A DNA stretch of 64,000 bases, from positions 558,001 to 622,000 of the forward strand of contig JALQBC010000008.1 of NCBI GenBank assembly GCA_023375675.1. The letters are read 5' to 3'. The position numbers and the translations under genes were made by a program. Positions 35,201 to 47,906 of the stretch are shown here, one piece after another (within the stretch, counting starts at the first letter, position 1; each line of letters begins with the position of its first letter). The stretch is from Cytospora piceicola. Lineage: Eukaryota; Ascomycota; Sordariomycetes; Diaporthales; Cytosporaceae. The notes beneath the pieces were generated by a model. That model was not told where the DNA came from. It searched no databases and saw nothing but the letters and a program-made list of their open reading frames with translations.

Positions 35201-38200
35201 AGAAGATAGGGTACCGCTTGTAAGCTCTCGTGCCGTATTTCTTAGAGACACCGACGGCGCCATACCCACCCTGGTGCTGGCGGATATAGCTCGCGGCGGC
35301 ATATAGCATGTTGAAGACCTTGTCGAACTGGACATACTTCTTAACAATCTCCTTGGGAAGGTTGAAGACGGCAGAGATTTCAGACATCTCGCCCTTCGTC
35401 CTCAAAGACCACATTCCCTGGAACTCGGCATTGTGCAGAGAGAGGGAGATAGGAATGGTGTTCGGGAAAAGATAAAGTGGTGCGAGAGCGCCATGATAGT
35501 CGTTGATATGATACAGATCCACGGGGAACCGCTTGATAGTCTCCGCAATGCAAGCATTCCAGGCGCTGTAGTAGATTGCCGACTCGATATCGTCCATTCG
35601 CGCAGGATAGGGGTCGGCCTTCGACTGAGCTCTGAAGATGGGCGCATCAAGGAGAACAAATGTGATGTTTCGCAGCATATGGTATTGCACGTTGACGACA
35701 TATTGTGCACCGTTGATGGTCACAACCATAGGCTCTGCAACAGCATCAGTGGGATAGTCGATGCCGCCAACACAAGGGACGACCCAGACGAGGTTCGTGT
35801 GGGATAGTGCTGAGCTGCCCATCAAGGAGGCCATCTTGCCGAGACCACCGATCTTGATCTTAATGTTCCAGTCGTCAATCTCATATTCCATGGTGGCAAT
35901 CAGCACAGTGCGCGGAGGTGTTGACGAGGCCGCGGCAGCAGCAAGGGTCCCGGCCGCTGGCTTCTCCTTCTGTACAACAGCCTCGGACTTGGACTTCGGC
36001 TTGAACAGGCCGCATATGCCGCAAAACCCTAATAGTGCCCATGTTTTGTCCCAGAACCCGCTACCATCGGCGATTCCTACCTGGTTAAACTTGACTTGGT
36101 AGTACGAGCTCTTGAATGCCCAGATAGCAAGACAGGATGTCAACAGCGGCACCAGAGCCAGCAGCACGGACAGTGCAAGCTGGTACCGACCAGACCCGGT
36201 CGGAACTAGACGGTAGTTGTAGTTGCCATCATTCACCAGCAACTTCCAGCCAATATGAGGCATCCCAGGACCACTCGTGATGTTGATGACGTTGTCAGCC
36301 AAGGTGTCCGGGTGCAACCAGTCCAAAACGCCGTCTCCGTCAACATCGCCGAACTCCATGGTCTTGTCTGGCAGGCCATTGGGGTTCATGCCCCAAACGT
36401 TGACCTGGATGTGCGTTGGCCACTCGGCCGCGAGGTCAAACACCCAGTTGCTGCCGGTCGCGTTGCCATCGTCCGTGGCCGGGGACCTGAGGCTCATGGA
36501 ATTGTCCAAGCCATCATCGTAGCCCCAGGTGTTCCATGTGCCGAAGATGAAGGCATGTGGCCAGCGGCGAGGCTGTTGCGAGGACGATTTGACAAGGTCG
36601 CCCTGCTGGATGTGATCGCCACTGCCAGCCATCCGACTCCAGTATTGCACGATAACGTGATCGCCATCCCACGCCTGCTTCGCGGCCCCCGACCACGGTT
36701 GGTCCTGGAGGGTGGCATTGCCGCCGGTGTAGTCGGCCCAGTCGCTCCAGCTAGAGCCCCAGGTGAGCGAATATCGATATTTGTCGGCACCAGGTGCGCG
36801 CTGGGAGATATATAGATCGCCGGTGGAGTCGATGCGGTGGAGGAGGCTGGTGGAGTAGTTGCCGGTCTGGGGAAACACCATGGGGTTGTCGCTAGCTCCG
36901 AGGCGGAACATGAAGCGGTCAACTGCATTGGTGTAGGTCCCATTGGTAGTCGAGGCGTTGGAGATTGTCAGGGTGTGGATCCCGTGCGACACATTCTCAA
37001 GGTCAGCGGTGAACTTCCACACTGATGCGGGTTGGCCCACAAATTTGACGTCGTCAACTGCTTCAAGGCTGGCGCATGTGACAGTGGCATTGTTGATCCG
37101 GGCCACTGACCCATCGGATGTTGTGGAGTTGACGGTCAGCCCGCTGGTGACGGAATCGCAGCTCATGCTATGCGAGAAATGGATCTCGACCGGAACGGTC
37201 TGTTGCTCCCCCAGACTGACAGACGCCGTGAGCCGCTCATCGTGAGAAGGCACCACTCTGGTGATGGTCGGTGCAGGGTCCACAAAATTGGCCTTTGGGA
37301 CAAAGGCTTTGTATCCCCATGCATCCATGCTGATATTGGAGAGGCATCCGGTAAGACCAGTGACACCGTTCCGTCCCACTGTCACCGTGGAGTTCTCCAA
37401 CACATGCTCTTCGTAGGGATAGAACAGGTTCTTGACCGTAGTCCCAACCGTGAAGGGGGAAACCAGAGCCGCAGTCTCATCGTAACAGTCGAAGCTGAAG
37501 TGTTTTGTGCCATTCACGTTAGAAAAGACAAGCCACACGCCCTGGTTACCGTCGTCATCCGCTTCCTCGAGGTCCTGAACATCCTGGAGTTGCGAGCGCC
37601 AAACGCTCCAAATCCCAAAAGGGGACGCGAGACTTCCACTTCCCGGAAGATAGTCGTTCTTAGTCTGGTTGGACAGGGACTGAACATTGTAGCCGTCATT
37701 CAACACAGGATGCTGCTGTCTAATCTCGAACATCCTCTTGATGACATTCCGAACAGGATGAGAAGGATCCTTGTGGTCAAGACTGACATTGTCGTCGTAA
37801 CATCCTGTCAGGCCTGGGCCATCAGGGACCTGGCCATACAACGAAGAGTCTCCGAGCTTGTAACAACCATGTAGCTGCCATGCACGATTGCTGCTCATCG
37901 GTTGTCTGCCGTAGAGGTAGTTGGAAGCCGTACTGTCGATTATGTACAAGCTCTGCTCTTCACCCCAGTAGAGAGCGGGGGTTCCCGGGACCTCCAAAGT
38001 GGTGATGAACTGGCCGAGGAGTTGTCTTTCGGTGCCATTCTTGAGCGCTGTCCAGCGAAAAACGTCCTGACTGGTCATACCAATGATGTGACGCGGGTCG
38101 AATTCTCCAGTGTTGGCATTTACGAGGTCATTTTCGAGAACCATGTTCTGCCAGAGCTCGGCAAAGTCAACTCCATCCAGGCCAGTCTCTCCAGAAAGCC

Positions 38201-39528
38201 TGGATATGGTCAGCAGCTATACTAGCAGAAGTCTAGAGGGGTCTTGGAGCTTACCCAAGGAATCTCGTCATTGCGCCGTAAATGATGTACTGAAACCCGG
38301 CACCATCCAATGCTGAACGGCTAGCATTGCGAATGTAGCTGGCAGAGTCTGTCGTGTTCGTAGCCATGGCTGCCTCAGTTAAATTGTCGAAGTACATGTC
38401 AGGCTGCTTGCCGCGGCCGATGTAAACGGCAGCCTGGGCATCCGTGCCGACAAGCTCACCCACGATGTAGAAGTTCTCCTTGCCATAATGCCTGGCGCAC
38501 TGACGCTGGTGGTCGGCAAAGTCGGCCATGGAGTCAATGGTGGTCTGGACCGCCTTGTCCATCCGGAAACCGTCGATGTCGAGCATGGCGATCTGCATGC
38601 ACGAGAAGCGCTTGATCTTGTCTAGAACGTCGCTGCGCCAGTCTCGGAGCCTGTCCTGGACGGAGCCGTACTTGCTGAGCTCGTTCCGAAAAACCTCGAC
38701 CGTACCTGTGTTGGAAGAGTCTCCGTATTGATCGAACTCGCTGTCGCGGCATGTGCTTTGATTGAGAGTCAAGGGCCATCCATCGTCGGTCCACATCCGC
38801 GGGTAGGTGCAGTCGACGACGTCGTTTCCGGGAGAGAAGTCGACATATCGCCTGTCGTACTTCCACTCGTAGTCGTACTCGTTCCATTCAAAAGCAGCAG
38901 TCTTGTTCAGGGAGCCTTGGAATCCGATGAGATCACCCATGGTGGCCATGGTGTTGTCGAGCAAGACATACATGCCGCGGTCATGGATAGCATTGACGAG
39001 GTCCCTCCAGTCTTGGATACGGCCATGATGCTGGTCGAGGAGTGTGAAGTCAAGAGGGGAGTAACTGTCAGACTGCCAAGGTTGGTTGATGAAGGGACTT
39101 CCCATGATATAGATAGTACCAATGCCCATGCCACGAATATAATCCAGGTCGTTGATTAGTCCCCTGACGTCTCCGCCAAATCGGAACTGGTTGCTCATCC
39201 AGTCATGCTCGAAGAGTGTTCCATTTGCCTCGTCGTTGGCCGGGTCGCCGTTGGCATATCGATCAAGTGCCACAGTGTAGGTGGGCATGCGCCAGTTCTC
39301 CGGGGAGTGTGTGTAGGAGTGGTTCTCCCATTCTCCCCAGTAGTCAAGGGGGGTGCTGGCTTCGGCGTTCTGGTTCAGGTTCCAGTCCACCAGCGTGGCT
39401 TCATAGGGAAAGGCCTCGACCCTCACCGTGAGCCACGCCAGTAAGCTGAGAAAACAGAAAATTGAACACTCCATGGTTGGATATCCACGGAACGAAAGGA
39501 ATTGAGATAGGAGGGAAGAACCGCCCAT
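32212..39528 (-). CDS. ags1: Cell wall alpha-1,3-glucan synthase
   Basis: Exons 39528-38255, 38199-35016 and 34953-32212, with introns of 55 and 62 bases, total exactly 2400 codons (2399 residues), the usual length for Ags/Mok1 proteins. Order of parts: signal peptide (ATG at 39528, or better at 39474, where MECSIFCFLSLLAWLTVRVE is a cleaner signal); an extracellular GH13 amylase-like domain with nucleophile D324 (DIDGFRMDKAV) and acid E358 (VGEL); a first membrane span near residue 1120; a cytosolic GT5 synthase domain starting with the ADP/UDP-glucose loop KIKIGGLGK (about 1205) and containing EPFGLVAVE (about 1577); a Ser/Pro-rich linker; and a multi-spanning C-terminal domain proposed to export the polymer. 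It builds alpha-1,3-glucan, a surface polymer that masks beta-glucan and chitin in many fungi. All catalytic motifs are intact. It is divergent from the GH28 gene across 3 kb. Confidence 0.95.
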
Positions 39529-42509
39529 GGGGAAGTCCAGGCATCATGGTGAATATGTAGGTCTATTTGACTGATCCCCTTTCCGCGGACGATCATTATC
39601 AGTTACATTCCACCTCAACGATATGTCCAGGTGGCCCGTGGCGAATACTACCATGGAAACCATAGAATACCCAAAAATTCCCAAGAAGATAACACCCACA
39701 TGGATAGAAGCAAGCATTCCGAATTCGTCACGGAGACCCAGTCGCCCTGCTAGGGGGGAGGGGGCGTGTACGGAGCAGTGCTTGCGTGTACGGAGCAATG
39801 CTTGCGTGTGCTTTGGCGCGGGCCACGTTTCCACATACGTTCGAACTGAATAACGCAGATGGCCCATTCTCAGACAGATTCTCAGGGGTTTTGAAAACGC
39901 CCCATCCGCTATCTTGTACTGCATAACGTCCTTCCTACCTGGAAGGGCGTGCAGGCGCTGGAAGGACGTGCAGCGGACTTCAACCTCATGGAGGCATTTG
40001 CGTTATTGATTCTTGTTCTTGCGTTGAGGTCTGGATCTCTGACAATTGTGTGCTGGCCGTTCCCGGAGCAGCAAAACCCAGAACGGGGGACAATGCAACA
40101 GCAGTATCCATTGGTCTTGGCATGGTGTTTCTCGATCCTTGGCTCCTGATTTGCTGGATACAACCCGAGGCTGCAGACGACAAGTGCATTTATGTTTCTG
40201 GTCAGATGGGACCCTGCATCTATGAAGTGCTGCATGAACGAGGATCACCGCCAACGGTTCCTACTTCTGCCTAGTTATCCAGTCCACGGGTTAATGAGAA
40301 AACCAGGTCGCATTAGTGAGCGCCACTGCCGGATAAGAGCCGCTCTCTAGATTCGCTGAGCAGGTATTAAGGTTGATACTAAATTGGTTTGACATGGGGC
40401 TCGGGCGTGTCGGCTGTCGTAATGTGGCCCACTCTGGGATGCAGATCACTCGCGCCGCCAACGTGGAATTTACCGGCCAATACCACCCTGGGGCACATTA
40501 ATGGACGGTCCGCGATGTATGTACGTGGATGATGCGGCAGGGCTGTGCTGCCACCGAGGGCTCAACGCGAGCAAGCTGTCCAAACTGGCTCCGGGGATGA
40601 TAATGTTGACTTGACCCAACTGGTCAATTACCAGATACGCATGTGAAAGAAGCATGCCGCGGGTTCCACTGAAAAGAGCAAAGTTCCAACCGGTGATATC
40701 GACGTGTGGTGTCCAATTGTGGGACATACCGGTACCTCCTATGTCGTGTCGTCAGGACGTCGAGTCGTTGGTTGGAAGTTTCTGGTTCCGACAGTGCTGT
40801 ACTACGGTACAGTGTGGTTCATGTAGCTCTGATCGCCATGGCCATAACGCAGACGAAGTAGAGATCGACTTGGCATGTGGGACTTTGTAAGGGACTTTGT
40901 GATACTGTGATCTGGAATTGGCGGTGATTTATGCTGTCATGTTGTTTTTGTCAAAGTGCACGAGACACCAATTGATTGCATTGCCGTGAGATCCGGGGGT
41001 GTATCAATGTGTGTGACCATTCAAGATAGCTCCGATGCAGGATGGGGCACGTCTAAAGGATCCGAAAGAGCGAGAGAATATGCGTGTCTCGGAACTGCGT
41101 TTTCCAGGGTAGTATAGGTTCTCATTCGGGTTCCTGGATGCGTATGTAACGGTGGGCCATGAGGGAGTGTGTAGTGATGGTGTTCAATGTTGGTAAAAGG
41201 TTCAAGTTCATTCCTGGGACTCGGATTCGCCCCGAAGGGAAGGGCACCTGGGAGATGGTTGGGATTCTGCCCCACGCCCCCTCCTCCATGGCGGGGGGAG
41301 AACCGGGGAAGGGTTAGGGCTTTAGTCCTGGACGGGTGCAGCTGACTGGGTGGCTCAACTCACATCTCAAGGCCTGAAGTTTTATTTCCTCTTCGTTGAC
41401 TGTGGTTGAGTAATTTCAAATCAGAAAAGCAATGGGCCATCAGGGCAAAGAGAAGGAGGGCCGGGGTGGGAGAAGTGGACCATAGGCGGGGATCATGGAA
41501 GACACATGGGGGGGACAGGTAATAATATGATATTCGAATGGTTCTTTTTTCAGAAAGCATTCAATAACTGACCTAATGTTGTTATCAACTTATCATCGCC
41601 GAAGGGGCTCAATGAGCTCGAGTATCTCTCATGTGGACTAGCGATAAGACTGATTGATACGGCGATGAATGATGAAGTGAAGTGTTCGCCAGCTGCTCTC
41701 AGGTGTGCAGCAGGTGTCCGCCCTCACAAGTGTCAGCCAACTGTCGGGAAGTACCTAGGTAGATCAAGCTGTGGGTCAAGTGTCGGCCAGGTGCCAGCCA
41801 GACGTCAGCCAGGTAATGGCTTAGTACTTAGGTACCTACCCTTAAGTAGGTGGATAAGAAAGATACCATCTTCCTGATCGCAACCACGAGTGGTGGTAGT
41901 ACGAACCCCTGACTATACTCCGTTTCATCAGGAATCTAATAGCTCGCGTTATGTTTCCTTGACGTCTACTGTTGCGGTCAATCTCGTTCGTGCGCCGGAC
42001 ACGGAAACGCAGCCCCTGCAAAGCCACGAATTGGGTCTTGAGCCCGTCCGGAAGTCACATACATAGCCTGCACCCATGGACACCCCAAGGGAAATTGTGG
42101 TAGTTAGTCCGGACTTGACAGGGGCTTTTCTATAGATTGAACGCTGGTGACGTGGCCCCCTCGCCTCTTTTTTATATTGCCACTACCTTTGCCACCACCC
42201 CTTGATTAAATATAAGGGTGTGGTTTTGGTGAGATGTAACCAATTGGACAGCTGGTTGTAGTTTCGTGATGGCCCACCACATATCGCGTCCTCCCCCCGT
42301 AAACACCCCCCCCTACCGCGCCATTGTATTTGAAGATTCCCAGAAATCACATTCAACTCGACGAAGATCATGAAGGCAATCGAAAATTGACGATATAGGT
42401 CAAGATAATGTTGCATAATAACCAAGCTTATCTCCAGGACCCATCAACGTCCTTGGCCCAGAAAGCGCTGCCCCAGCGATAGTGCGGTTCGATTCGATAT
42501 TGGTCAAAC
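39529..42509. promoter_or_regulatory. 3 kb divergent upstream region of ags1 and the GH28 gene
   Basis: No gene was recognised. The region contains the promoters of both flanking genes, a 20-base tandem duplication at 39764-39803, and microrepeats at 41753-41765 and 41823-41850. The ags1-proximal 1 kb has several short open frames on both strands that look random. A TAAATATAA element near 42206 lies about 300 bases upstream of the GH28 start. Confidence 0.45.
39764..39803 (+). repeat. Tandem 20-base duplication
   Basis: Two copies of GCGTGTACGGAGCARTGCTT, differing at one base, then a partial third copy (GCGTGTGCTT). Confidence 0.85.
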
Positions 42510-43703
42510 ATGAAGTCACCCATACTTCTTATCGCTGCTGGTGCGGTGATCTTGCGTGCTTCTCCCTCAAGGGATGTCCCAAGGGCTTCGACATGCACCC
42601 CTGCGTCTGGGGGGAGTAGCTCTACTGACGACACCCCGGCCATCGAGTCCGCCATCGCCGAGTGTTCCTCCGGGACAATCGTCATCCCCGCGTTGACGAC
42701 CTACTACGTCAACTCGGCGCTGAGCTTTGACGGCTGCTCAGGGTGCACAATCCAAGTCGAGGGCCTCCTGAAGGCCTCCAGCGATACCGACTATTGGAAC
42801 GGGAAGACGGCCATATTCTTGGCCCAGAATATTGACGGTCTGACAGTCACCTCCAAGACCGGCTCTGGTGTGTTTGATGGTAATGGTCAGGACGCCTATG
42901 ATCGCTTCGCTGAGGATAGCTCATATTCCCGCCCGACACTCTTCTACATCGACGGGTCAAGCAACGTCGAAATCTCCAACCTGCGCTTCAAGAATGCCCC
43001 AAACGTCTTCCACTCAACTAACGGGGGCTCGACCAACATCGTCTACACCGACATCACCCTAGATGCCAGGAGCAAGAGTGACAACGACCCCAAGAACACA
43101 GACGGCTGGGATATTGGCAACTCGTCACACGTGACCATCAACGGCGCCTCGGTCCTCAACGACGACGACTGCGTGGCCTTCAAGCCCGGCGCTAACTACG
43201 TCGAGGTGTACGACATCACATGCAACGGCAGCCACGGCATCAGTGTGGGGAGTCTGGGGAAGACAAACACCGATACGGTCCAGAACGTCTATGTCAAAGG
43301 TGCCACGATGATTGACAGCACCAAGGCGGCCGGCCTCAAGCTCTACCCGGGGGGTTCGGACCACGGAACCGCAGTGGTGACCAACGTGACGTTTGAGAAC
43401 TTTGTCATTGATGGCTCGGACTACGCCTTCCAGGTCCAGAGCTGTTATGGCGAGGATGACGACTACTGCGAGGACCACCCCAGCACTGCGACCGTCTCAG
43501 GTGTGGTGATCAAGGGCTTCTCTGGCACCACGAGCGATAAGTACGACCCAGTGGTGGCCAGCATTGACTGCCCTGGAGACGGCACCTGTGATATCACGCT
43601 CAGCGACATGAAGGTTGAGGCACCAAGTGGGTCGGCTGAGTATCTCTGTGCCAGCGCTCCCAGCGGCCTTGGTGTGGTTTGCACCTCTGGCGCAAATGGT
43701 TAG
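42510..43703 (+). CDS. Secreted GH28 pectinase (exo-polygalacturonase/xylogalacturonan hydrolase-like)
   Basis: A single exon encodes 397 residues. Residues 1-18 are a signal peptide (MKSPILLIAAGAVILRAS). The beta-helix repeats carry the GH28 motifs NTDGWD (D198), DDDCVAFKPG (D219 and D220) and GSHGISVGSLG (H242), so the inverting Asp trio and the histidine are present. The fourth motif, normally R-I-K, reads AGLKLYPGG (K277 kept, Arg replaced by Gly). That pattern, with SDYAFQVQSCYGEDDDYC further on, fits my memory of the xylogalacturonan/exo-acting branch more than endo-polygalacturonases. Such enzymes hydrolyse galacturonan backbones of plant pectin outside the cell. It has several N-glycosylation sites. 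It is divergent from ags1. Confidence 0.88.
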   Translation: MKSPILLIAAGAVILRASPSRDVPRASTCTPASGGSSSTDDTPAIESAIAECSSGTIVIPALTTYYVNSALSFDGCSGCTIQVEGLLKASSDTDYWNGKTAIFLAQNIDGLTVTSKTGSGVFDGNGQDAYDRFAEDSSYSRPTLFYIDGSSNVEISNLRFKNAPNVFHSTNGGSTNIVYTDITLDARSKSDNDPKNTDGWDIGNSSHVTINGASVLNDDDCVAFKPGANYVEVYDITCNGSHGISVGSLGKTNTDTVQNVYVKGATMIDSTKAAGLKLYPGGSDHGTAVVTNVTFENFVIDGSDYAFQVQSCYGEDDDYCEDHPSTATVSGVVIKGFSGTTSDKYDPVVASIDCPGDGTCDITLSDMKVEAPSGSAEYLCASAPSGLGVVCTSGANG

Positions 43704-45364
43704 GGTACCTACCCACCATGTTGAGAGTCTGCTTTTCCTGTCACATACTCTCTTTCTCCACTTCTCTGAGTGGGATGTACATATCACCTCATATGTGAAT
43801 ACCTAGGTACTACTTCGATTCGAAACAGAGGCGAACCAAACTAGAACCTGTCTATCTCTATTCGGCGATGTGCGGCGTGTCTTTGGTGCATATCTGCTCA
43901 CCGTCTCCCAAAAAAAGCAGGATTCAGCCCGGGTAGATGCATGGCATATGCAGTGGGTCACAGGTTCTCTGAACACTGCTGCGTTCGGAACGATCACATG
44001 CGCAACTTGGGGCATCTCTCCATTTGTGTTGATGAATCCCAAAAATCGTCATGACAGACTCAGGGGCGGCGGGTTCCCCACGGATCTGCTGTGCCAGAAG
44101 CAACTTTAAATTATTTCCCCGTGATGCCCCTGACAGCTGGCAGGTTGGCGTCTTTTTGGTGACATGTCACTTTCTAAGACAACAAGGGTGAAGCCGATCT
44201 CGAAGGCCTCAAGTATGCACCGACCCATATTTTCGAGTGCTACCAGATTTCAGCCCTGTGGGGCTTGGGCGAGGGGTAACCACATTTCCTGCCAAGTGCC
44301 TATACTGGTGTTCCAAAGTTCTGGTCTCTTCCTCTCGGCAGGAGGATATTGGGCGCGGAACTTCGCTCCCCAGAATTATGTGGGTATTCAATCTAGACGC
44401 GACCCAGGCAGTCCAGGGGGAAGGGGGAAATAGAAAAGATACACAATCGGATGGCTGCTACATCGGTGTTGTCCCTTTTCACGACATGAGCAAGTATCTA
44501 CCTAGGTATAGGATCATCACCACATCCTGAACATTGCCCCCGTCGCTTGAGAGAATGGTACCAGAACACACTCGACGATCGCCACAATTGCACCCCAGGA
44601 ATCAGATAATGAAACACTGCCAACCATTGCTCGCAATGCGTTTATATTGGTTCAGTCGGCTCGTCACCCCCTCCGTAGTCGTAGAAATTACACGAACACC
44701 TTGCAGCTTATACACCAAAGGGGCATATCCTAGCCAGGTCCCTAGGCTACACCGCTGAGGTTCCCACTGAGATGCATGCCTCAGGGTGCTTACAGAAGAC
44801 TTGCATGAGCGGCACTTTTCAGTCCATATTCTTCTCTATGTGCTTCCGGCAGACTGCAGCGGCCTTGTCACCCGGGCGTTACGGCTGCACGCTGTATTGT
44901 CCCACTCCGATGGAGCCTGACTTTAGCTGTTGCAGTCCTTTTGATGAACAAGTCATGGTGAAAAAAGGGGTTTGTCAGAATTATGTGTATGAGATTGATA
45001 TTGATCACTGGTCTACAGTGGCCGAAGAGATCTGGTTGGATTGGGATCCAGTTGACGGGTACACGCAACACCAGGGACCATAAGACGTGGGCGTAGATTG
45101 TCTTGAGGCACATTAGATTTTGAAGTAATACATATAAGGGTACGTATCCATACCTGCTTGCACTTGGACGCTGCCATGGGATGAAATTTTGTATCTCATA
45201 ATACGGTATATGTCTACTATATAGAGCTTCTAGAAGGTACTGTGTCATATACAGGACGCAACGAAACACTTTCTTTCATATCCTCCGCTGCTCTGTAGCC
45301 AGTCCGAGCAGACCATTCCATGCACATGTGGTGGGACACAACTCCAGCATCCAGGTCCATACAC
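43704..45364. other. Intergenic region between GH28 and GH7
   Basis: No gene was recognised in 1.66 kb. Microrepeat words occur at 43799-43811 (ACCTAGGTACT) and 44496-44508 (CTACCTAGGTA). The two flanking genes converge, so this is 3' sequence of both. Confidence 0.5.
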
Positions 45365-46630
45365 CTAGTGCCTGTTCCAGGACCTCTTATACTTGCTGGC
45401 AGACGACATATCAGTGTACGTCGAGCCGATCTCACCCCACTTGATGTTCGAGAAGACAACATGAGCCTCTGGGGCACTCTCCATGATCAGGTCAGGATTT
45501 CCTTGAGTTTTGTTGCAAGGGCCGCTGCTCCCGCCGTCCAGCCAAGACATGTATTGGCTGGCGTCGTTCCAGACACTGAAGGCCAACACCATACCACGGC
45601 TGAGAGCCCGGCCCATGGATTCGAGGTTTCCGTACTCGTCGACGGTTGAGTCCGCAGACGAGCACCACGTCGAGTTGATCGAGTCGCCACTTGGTGCGGA
45701 GATGGCACTGGGTAGCGTTACGTTGCCTTGTTGGTAGATCCGGCGGATCTCACTCAGTGTTCCATTCGTCGTGCCGTCATCTGTGATGAATTGGGTGATG
45801 ACCTTGAAGGGCTTGCGTGTGTCGACCGTGCCTCCGGGTGCCCAATAGTCAAGGTACCCCAGCCCATACGGATTGAAGCCACATCCGCTGCTGTCGCAAG
45901 CCGAGACGTCGTCCGTACAGGGGTGAGGCGTGAAGGCAGCAGCAACGCTGTTTGACTCGAGAATATCCATCTCGTTGCAGCAATATTTAGAACCATTCGT
46001 GTTCAGAGTCCCATTCTTCCACGTGCCCACCGGGCACTGCGCATCACAGTACCCAGATCCGTATCTTGCACCGCCAGTGTTGTACTCGTTGCGCCCACCA
46101 GAGGCGTCCATCTCAGTGAGATACAGGGCGCCATTCTCACCACAGGGCAGAGTCGACAGGTCCACGTCGAAAGTGAGCTCCTTTCCTAGCAGTTTGAGCA
46201 AGACGTAGTCACCGTGGTGATTGTCGAGCAGGTAGATCCGCGGCGAGACGCTGGAAATGCCACTGGTGGAGGGCATGAACTGTTTCATGGTCACCGATGC
46301 GCCGGAGGTGGTCACTCCTGCGGAAGTGTAGTTCGCGCCTTCGATCCGACAGTTCTCTGCGCAGGTCGCTGCATCTGGGCACAGCGTCGAGTTGACGCCG
46401 CTGGAGGTGGTACATGATGCGTGATCAGCAGTGTGGATCCAGCGATAGTTCCAGTCGAGCACGACCGAGGTGTCTTGAACGGCACAGCCGCCAGCAGTTG
46501 TGCACTTGAAAGTCGTCAGGTGAGGGTGGACTTCAGGAGTCATGTGGCCGGGCTCTTGGGCTGCTGCAAGCTCAAAGAACTTGGAAGCCAGAACGGCCGC
46601 AGCGACGGCTTGTGCTGCTTTGCGTACCAT
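45365..46630 (-). CDS. Secreted GH7 cellulase (endoglucanase type)
   Basis: A single exon encodes 421 residues from the ATG at 46630. A signal peptide ([14 protein letters not shown]) is followed by [17 protein letters not shown] and the WNYRWIHT segment, both typical near the N-terminus of family 7. The catalytic motif NEMDILE places nucleophile E220, assisting D222 and acid/base E225. About twenty cysteines fit the many disulfides of this fold. The protein ends soon after [12 protein letters not shown] with a short basic tail, so there is no CBM1. GH7 enzymes cut beta-1,4-glucan with retention; the lack of the long tunnel-loop insertions I would expect in Cel7A suggests an endoglucanase, but that is a judgement by eye. 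A TATTTATA element sits about 110 bases upstream. Confidence 0.9.
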   Translation of the reverse strand: MVRKAAQAVAAAVLASKFFELAAAQEPGHMTPEVHPHLTTFKCTTAGGCAVQDTSVVLDWNYRWIHTADHASCTTSSGVNSTLCPDAATCAENCRIEGANYTSAGVTTSGASVTMKQFMPSTSGISSVSPRIYLLDNHHGDYVLLKLLGKELTFDVDLSTLPCGENGALYLTEMDASGGRNEYNTGGARYGSGYCDAQCPVGTWKNGTLNTNGSKYCCNEMDILESNSVAAAFTPHPCTDDVSACDSSGCGFNPYGLGYLDYWAPGGTVDTRKPFKVITQFITDDGTTNGTLSEIRRIYQQGNVTLPSAISAPSGDSINSTWCSSADSTVDEYGNLESMGRALSRGMVLAFSVWNDASQYMSWLDGGSSGPCNKTQGNPDLIMESAPEAHVVFSNIKWGEIGSTYTDMSSASKYKRSWNRH

Positions 46631-47906
46631 CGTGTAGGATTGCTTGGTGTAGTTGGTATCAAGAAATCAACCGGCACAACATTGAACTCTGCCGAGGAAG
46701 CTTGACCATTTCTGCCTACCAAGAAGACAAGGTGGCCTCCTATAAATATCAATTCATAAAATCGCCATGTCGGAGCCGTGCTCCCGCATTTCCACTTTCT
46801 TGGCTCATAAGACTGATCAGTCAACTATTTGTTCCGGTTGTAGCAATACGGACCGTTGTTCCTGGATGTAATTATGAAAAGGGGGCAGACTATACTCGAT
46901 AGGGAACTGCGGAAGCAACTTTCGAATAGACTTTAACCGGCACGTTTCAAGAATCTTTGTCTAAGTTCATACTCTGGGGCATTTATCCTTGGCATCAACC
47001 TTACGAATCGATGCGCTCTCTTGATGTAAAAATGATCTCGTTGAATCCCGCGCTAATGATGGGCCCCTGAATTCGGGTTGTCTTCTCCAAGGATGGTGGA
47101 GCCTGAATCTGATACACCATCTACCGATTTGTATCTTACCCCAATACTGTGTAAATACATATCGTCGTCTACATTGTTTTGTGGATCACATTGTTCTGGA
47201 GGTTGCAGATTCCTTCGGGCCATGTTTCCCCGTCGAACTCGTTTCAGACCCTTGAACAGGCCGACCCACGCCATGAAGCCAAAGTCATTGGAAGGAACCT
47301 TACAGAGCGCAAATGTCCAAGGATGATAGGATACCGTGTATCAGACTATAAACATGTACCATACTGTACGTTCTGCGGTAGTGAAAACACATGTTTTTTT
47401 TAACTGTCTCTGTTGTCCTCTCCACGTGTCTGGGTGAGGAACCAAGCTTAAAAATCCATCCCCTGACACGCCATCAAGCCTTCACCTCCACTGATGGTCC
47501 CTATATATCCCTTTCTATCCCCGGGGAAGATGCATGTACATAGTCTACTCTCGGTATGATCTGTAACTTCTGATTGAAGCAGTGTCACATATAACGAGGA
47601 ATGTATACAGAAGTACTTCAGCGAATGAGTGGGATCATTGGGAGTAATGTTAAATTTTCTCCCTGTATAGCGCATGATTAATGTGTACAAGTTGACTTGA
47701 TAAAGAGCGGTAAATGTGCTTAGCATAAACAAAACCAAGGATCAACCTAGGCTCCATTTCGCCAGCGGACCATATGCACCTTTACCCTGCACAGCAAATA
47801 TGCATATGTAAGACAGGTTGTTGGAACAATTCCCATGAAATACAACAGCAAGGCCATCTTCGCCGCATGAACGGTCTTCCAGACAAGATACCTGTTGTAG
47901 TTGCGC
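46631..47906. other. Intergenic region, upstream of GH7
   Basis: 1.28 kb; the gene on either side is on the minus strand, so this is promoter of GH7 and 3' sequence of the nucleotidyltransferase gene. No gene was recognised. Confidence 0.5.
46741..46750 (-). promoter_or_regulatory. TATA-like element of the GH7 gene
   Basis: Read on the minus strand this is GATATTTATA, about 111 bases before the ATG at 46630. Confidence 0.45.

Noticed and set aside
36255..37874. Plus-strand open frames opposite ags1 exon 2
   Set aside because: Same reason: the ags1 frame on the minus strand carries all family motifs.
39474..39528. Fixing the ags1 start at the second ATG (39474)
   Set aside because: It gives a cleaner signal peptide, but both ATGs are in frame and nothing in the sequence decides between them, so the longer form is listed and the alternative noted.
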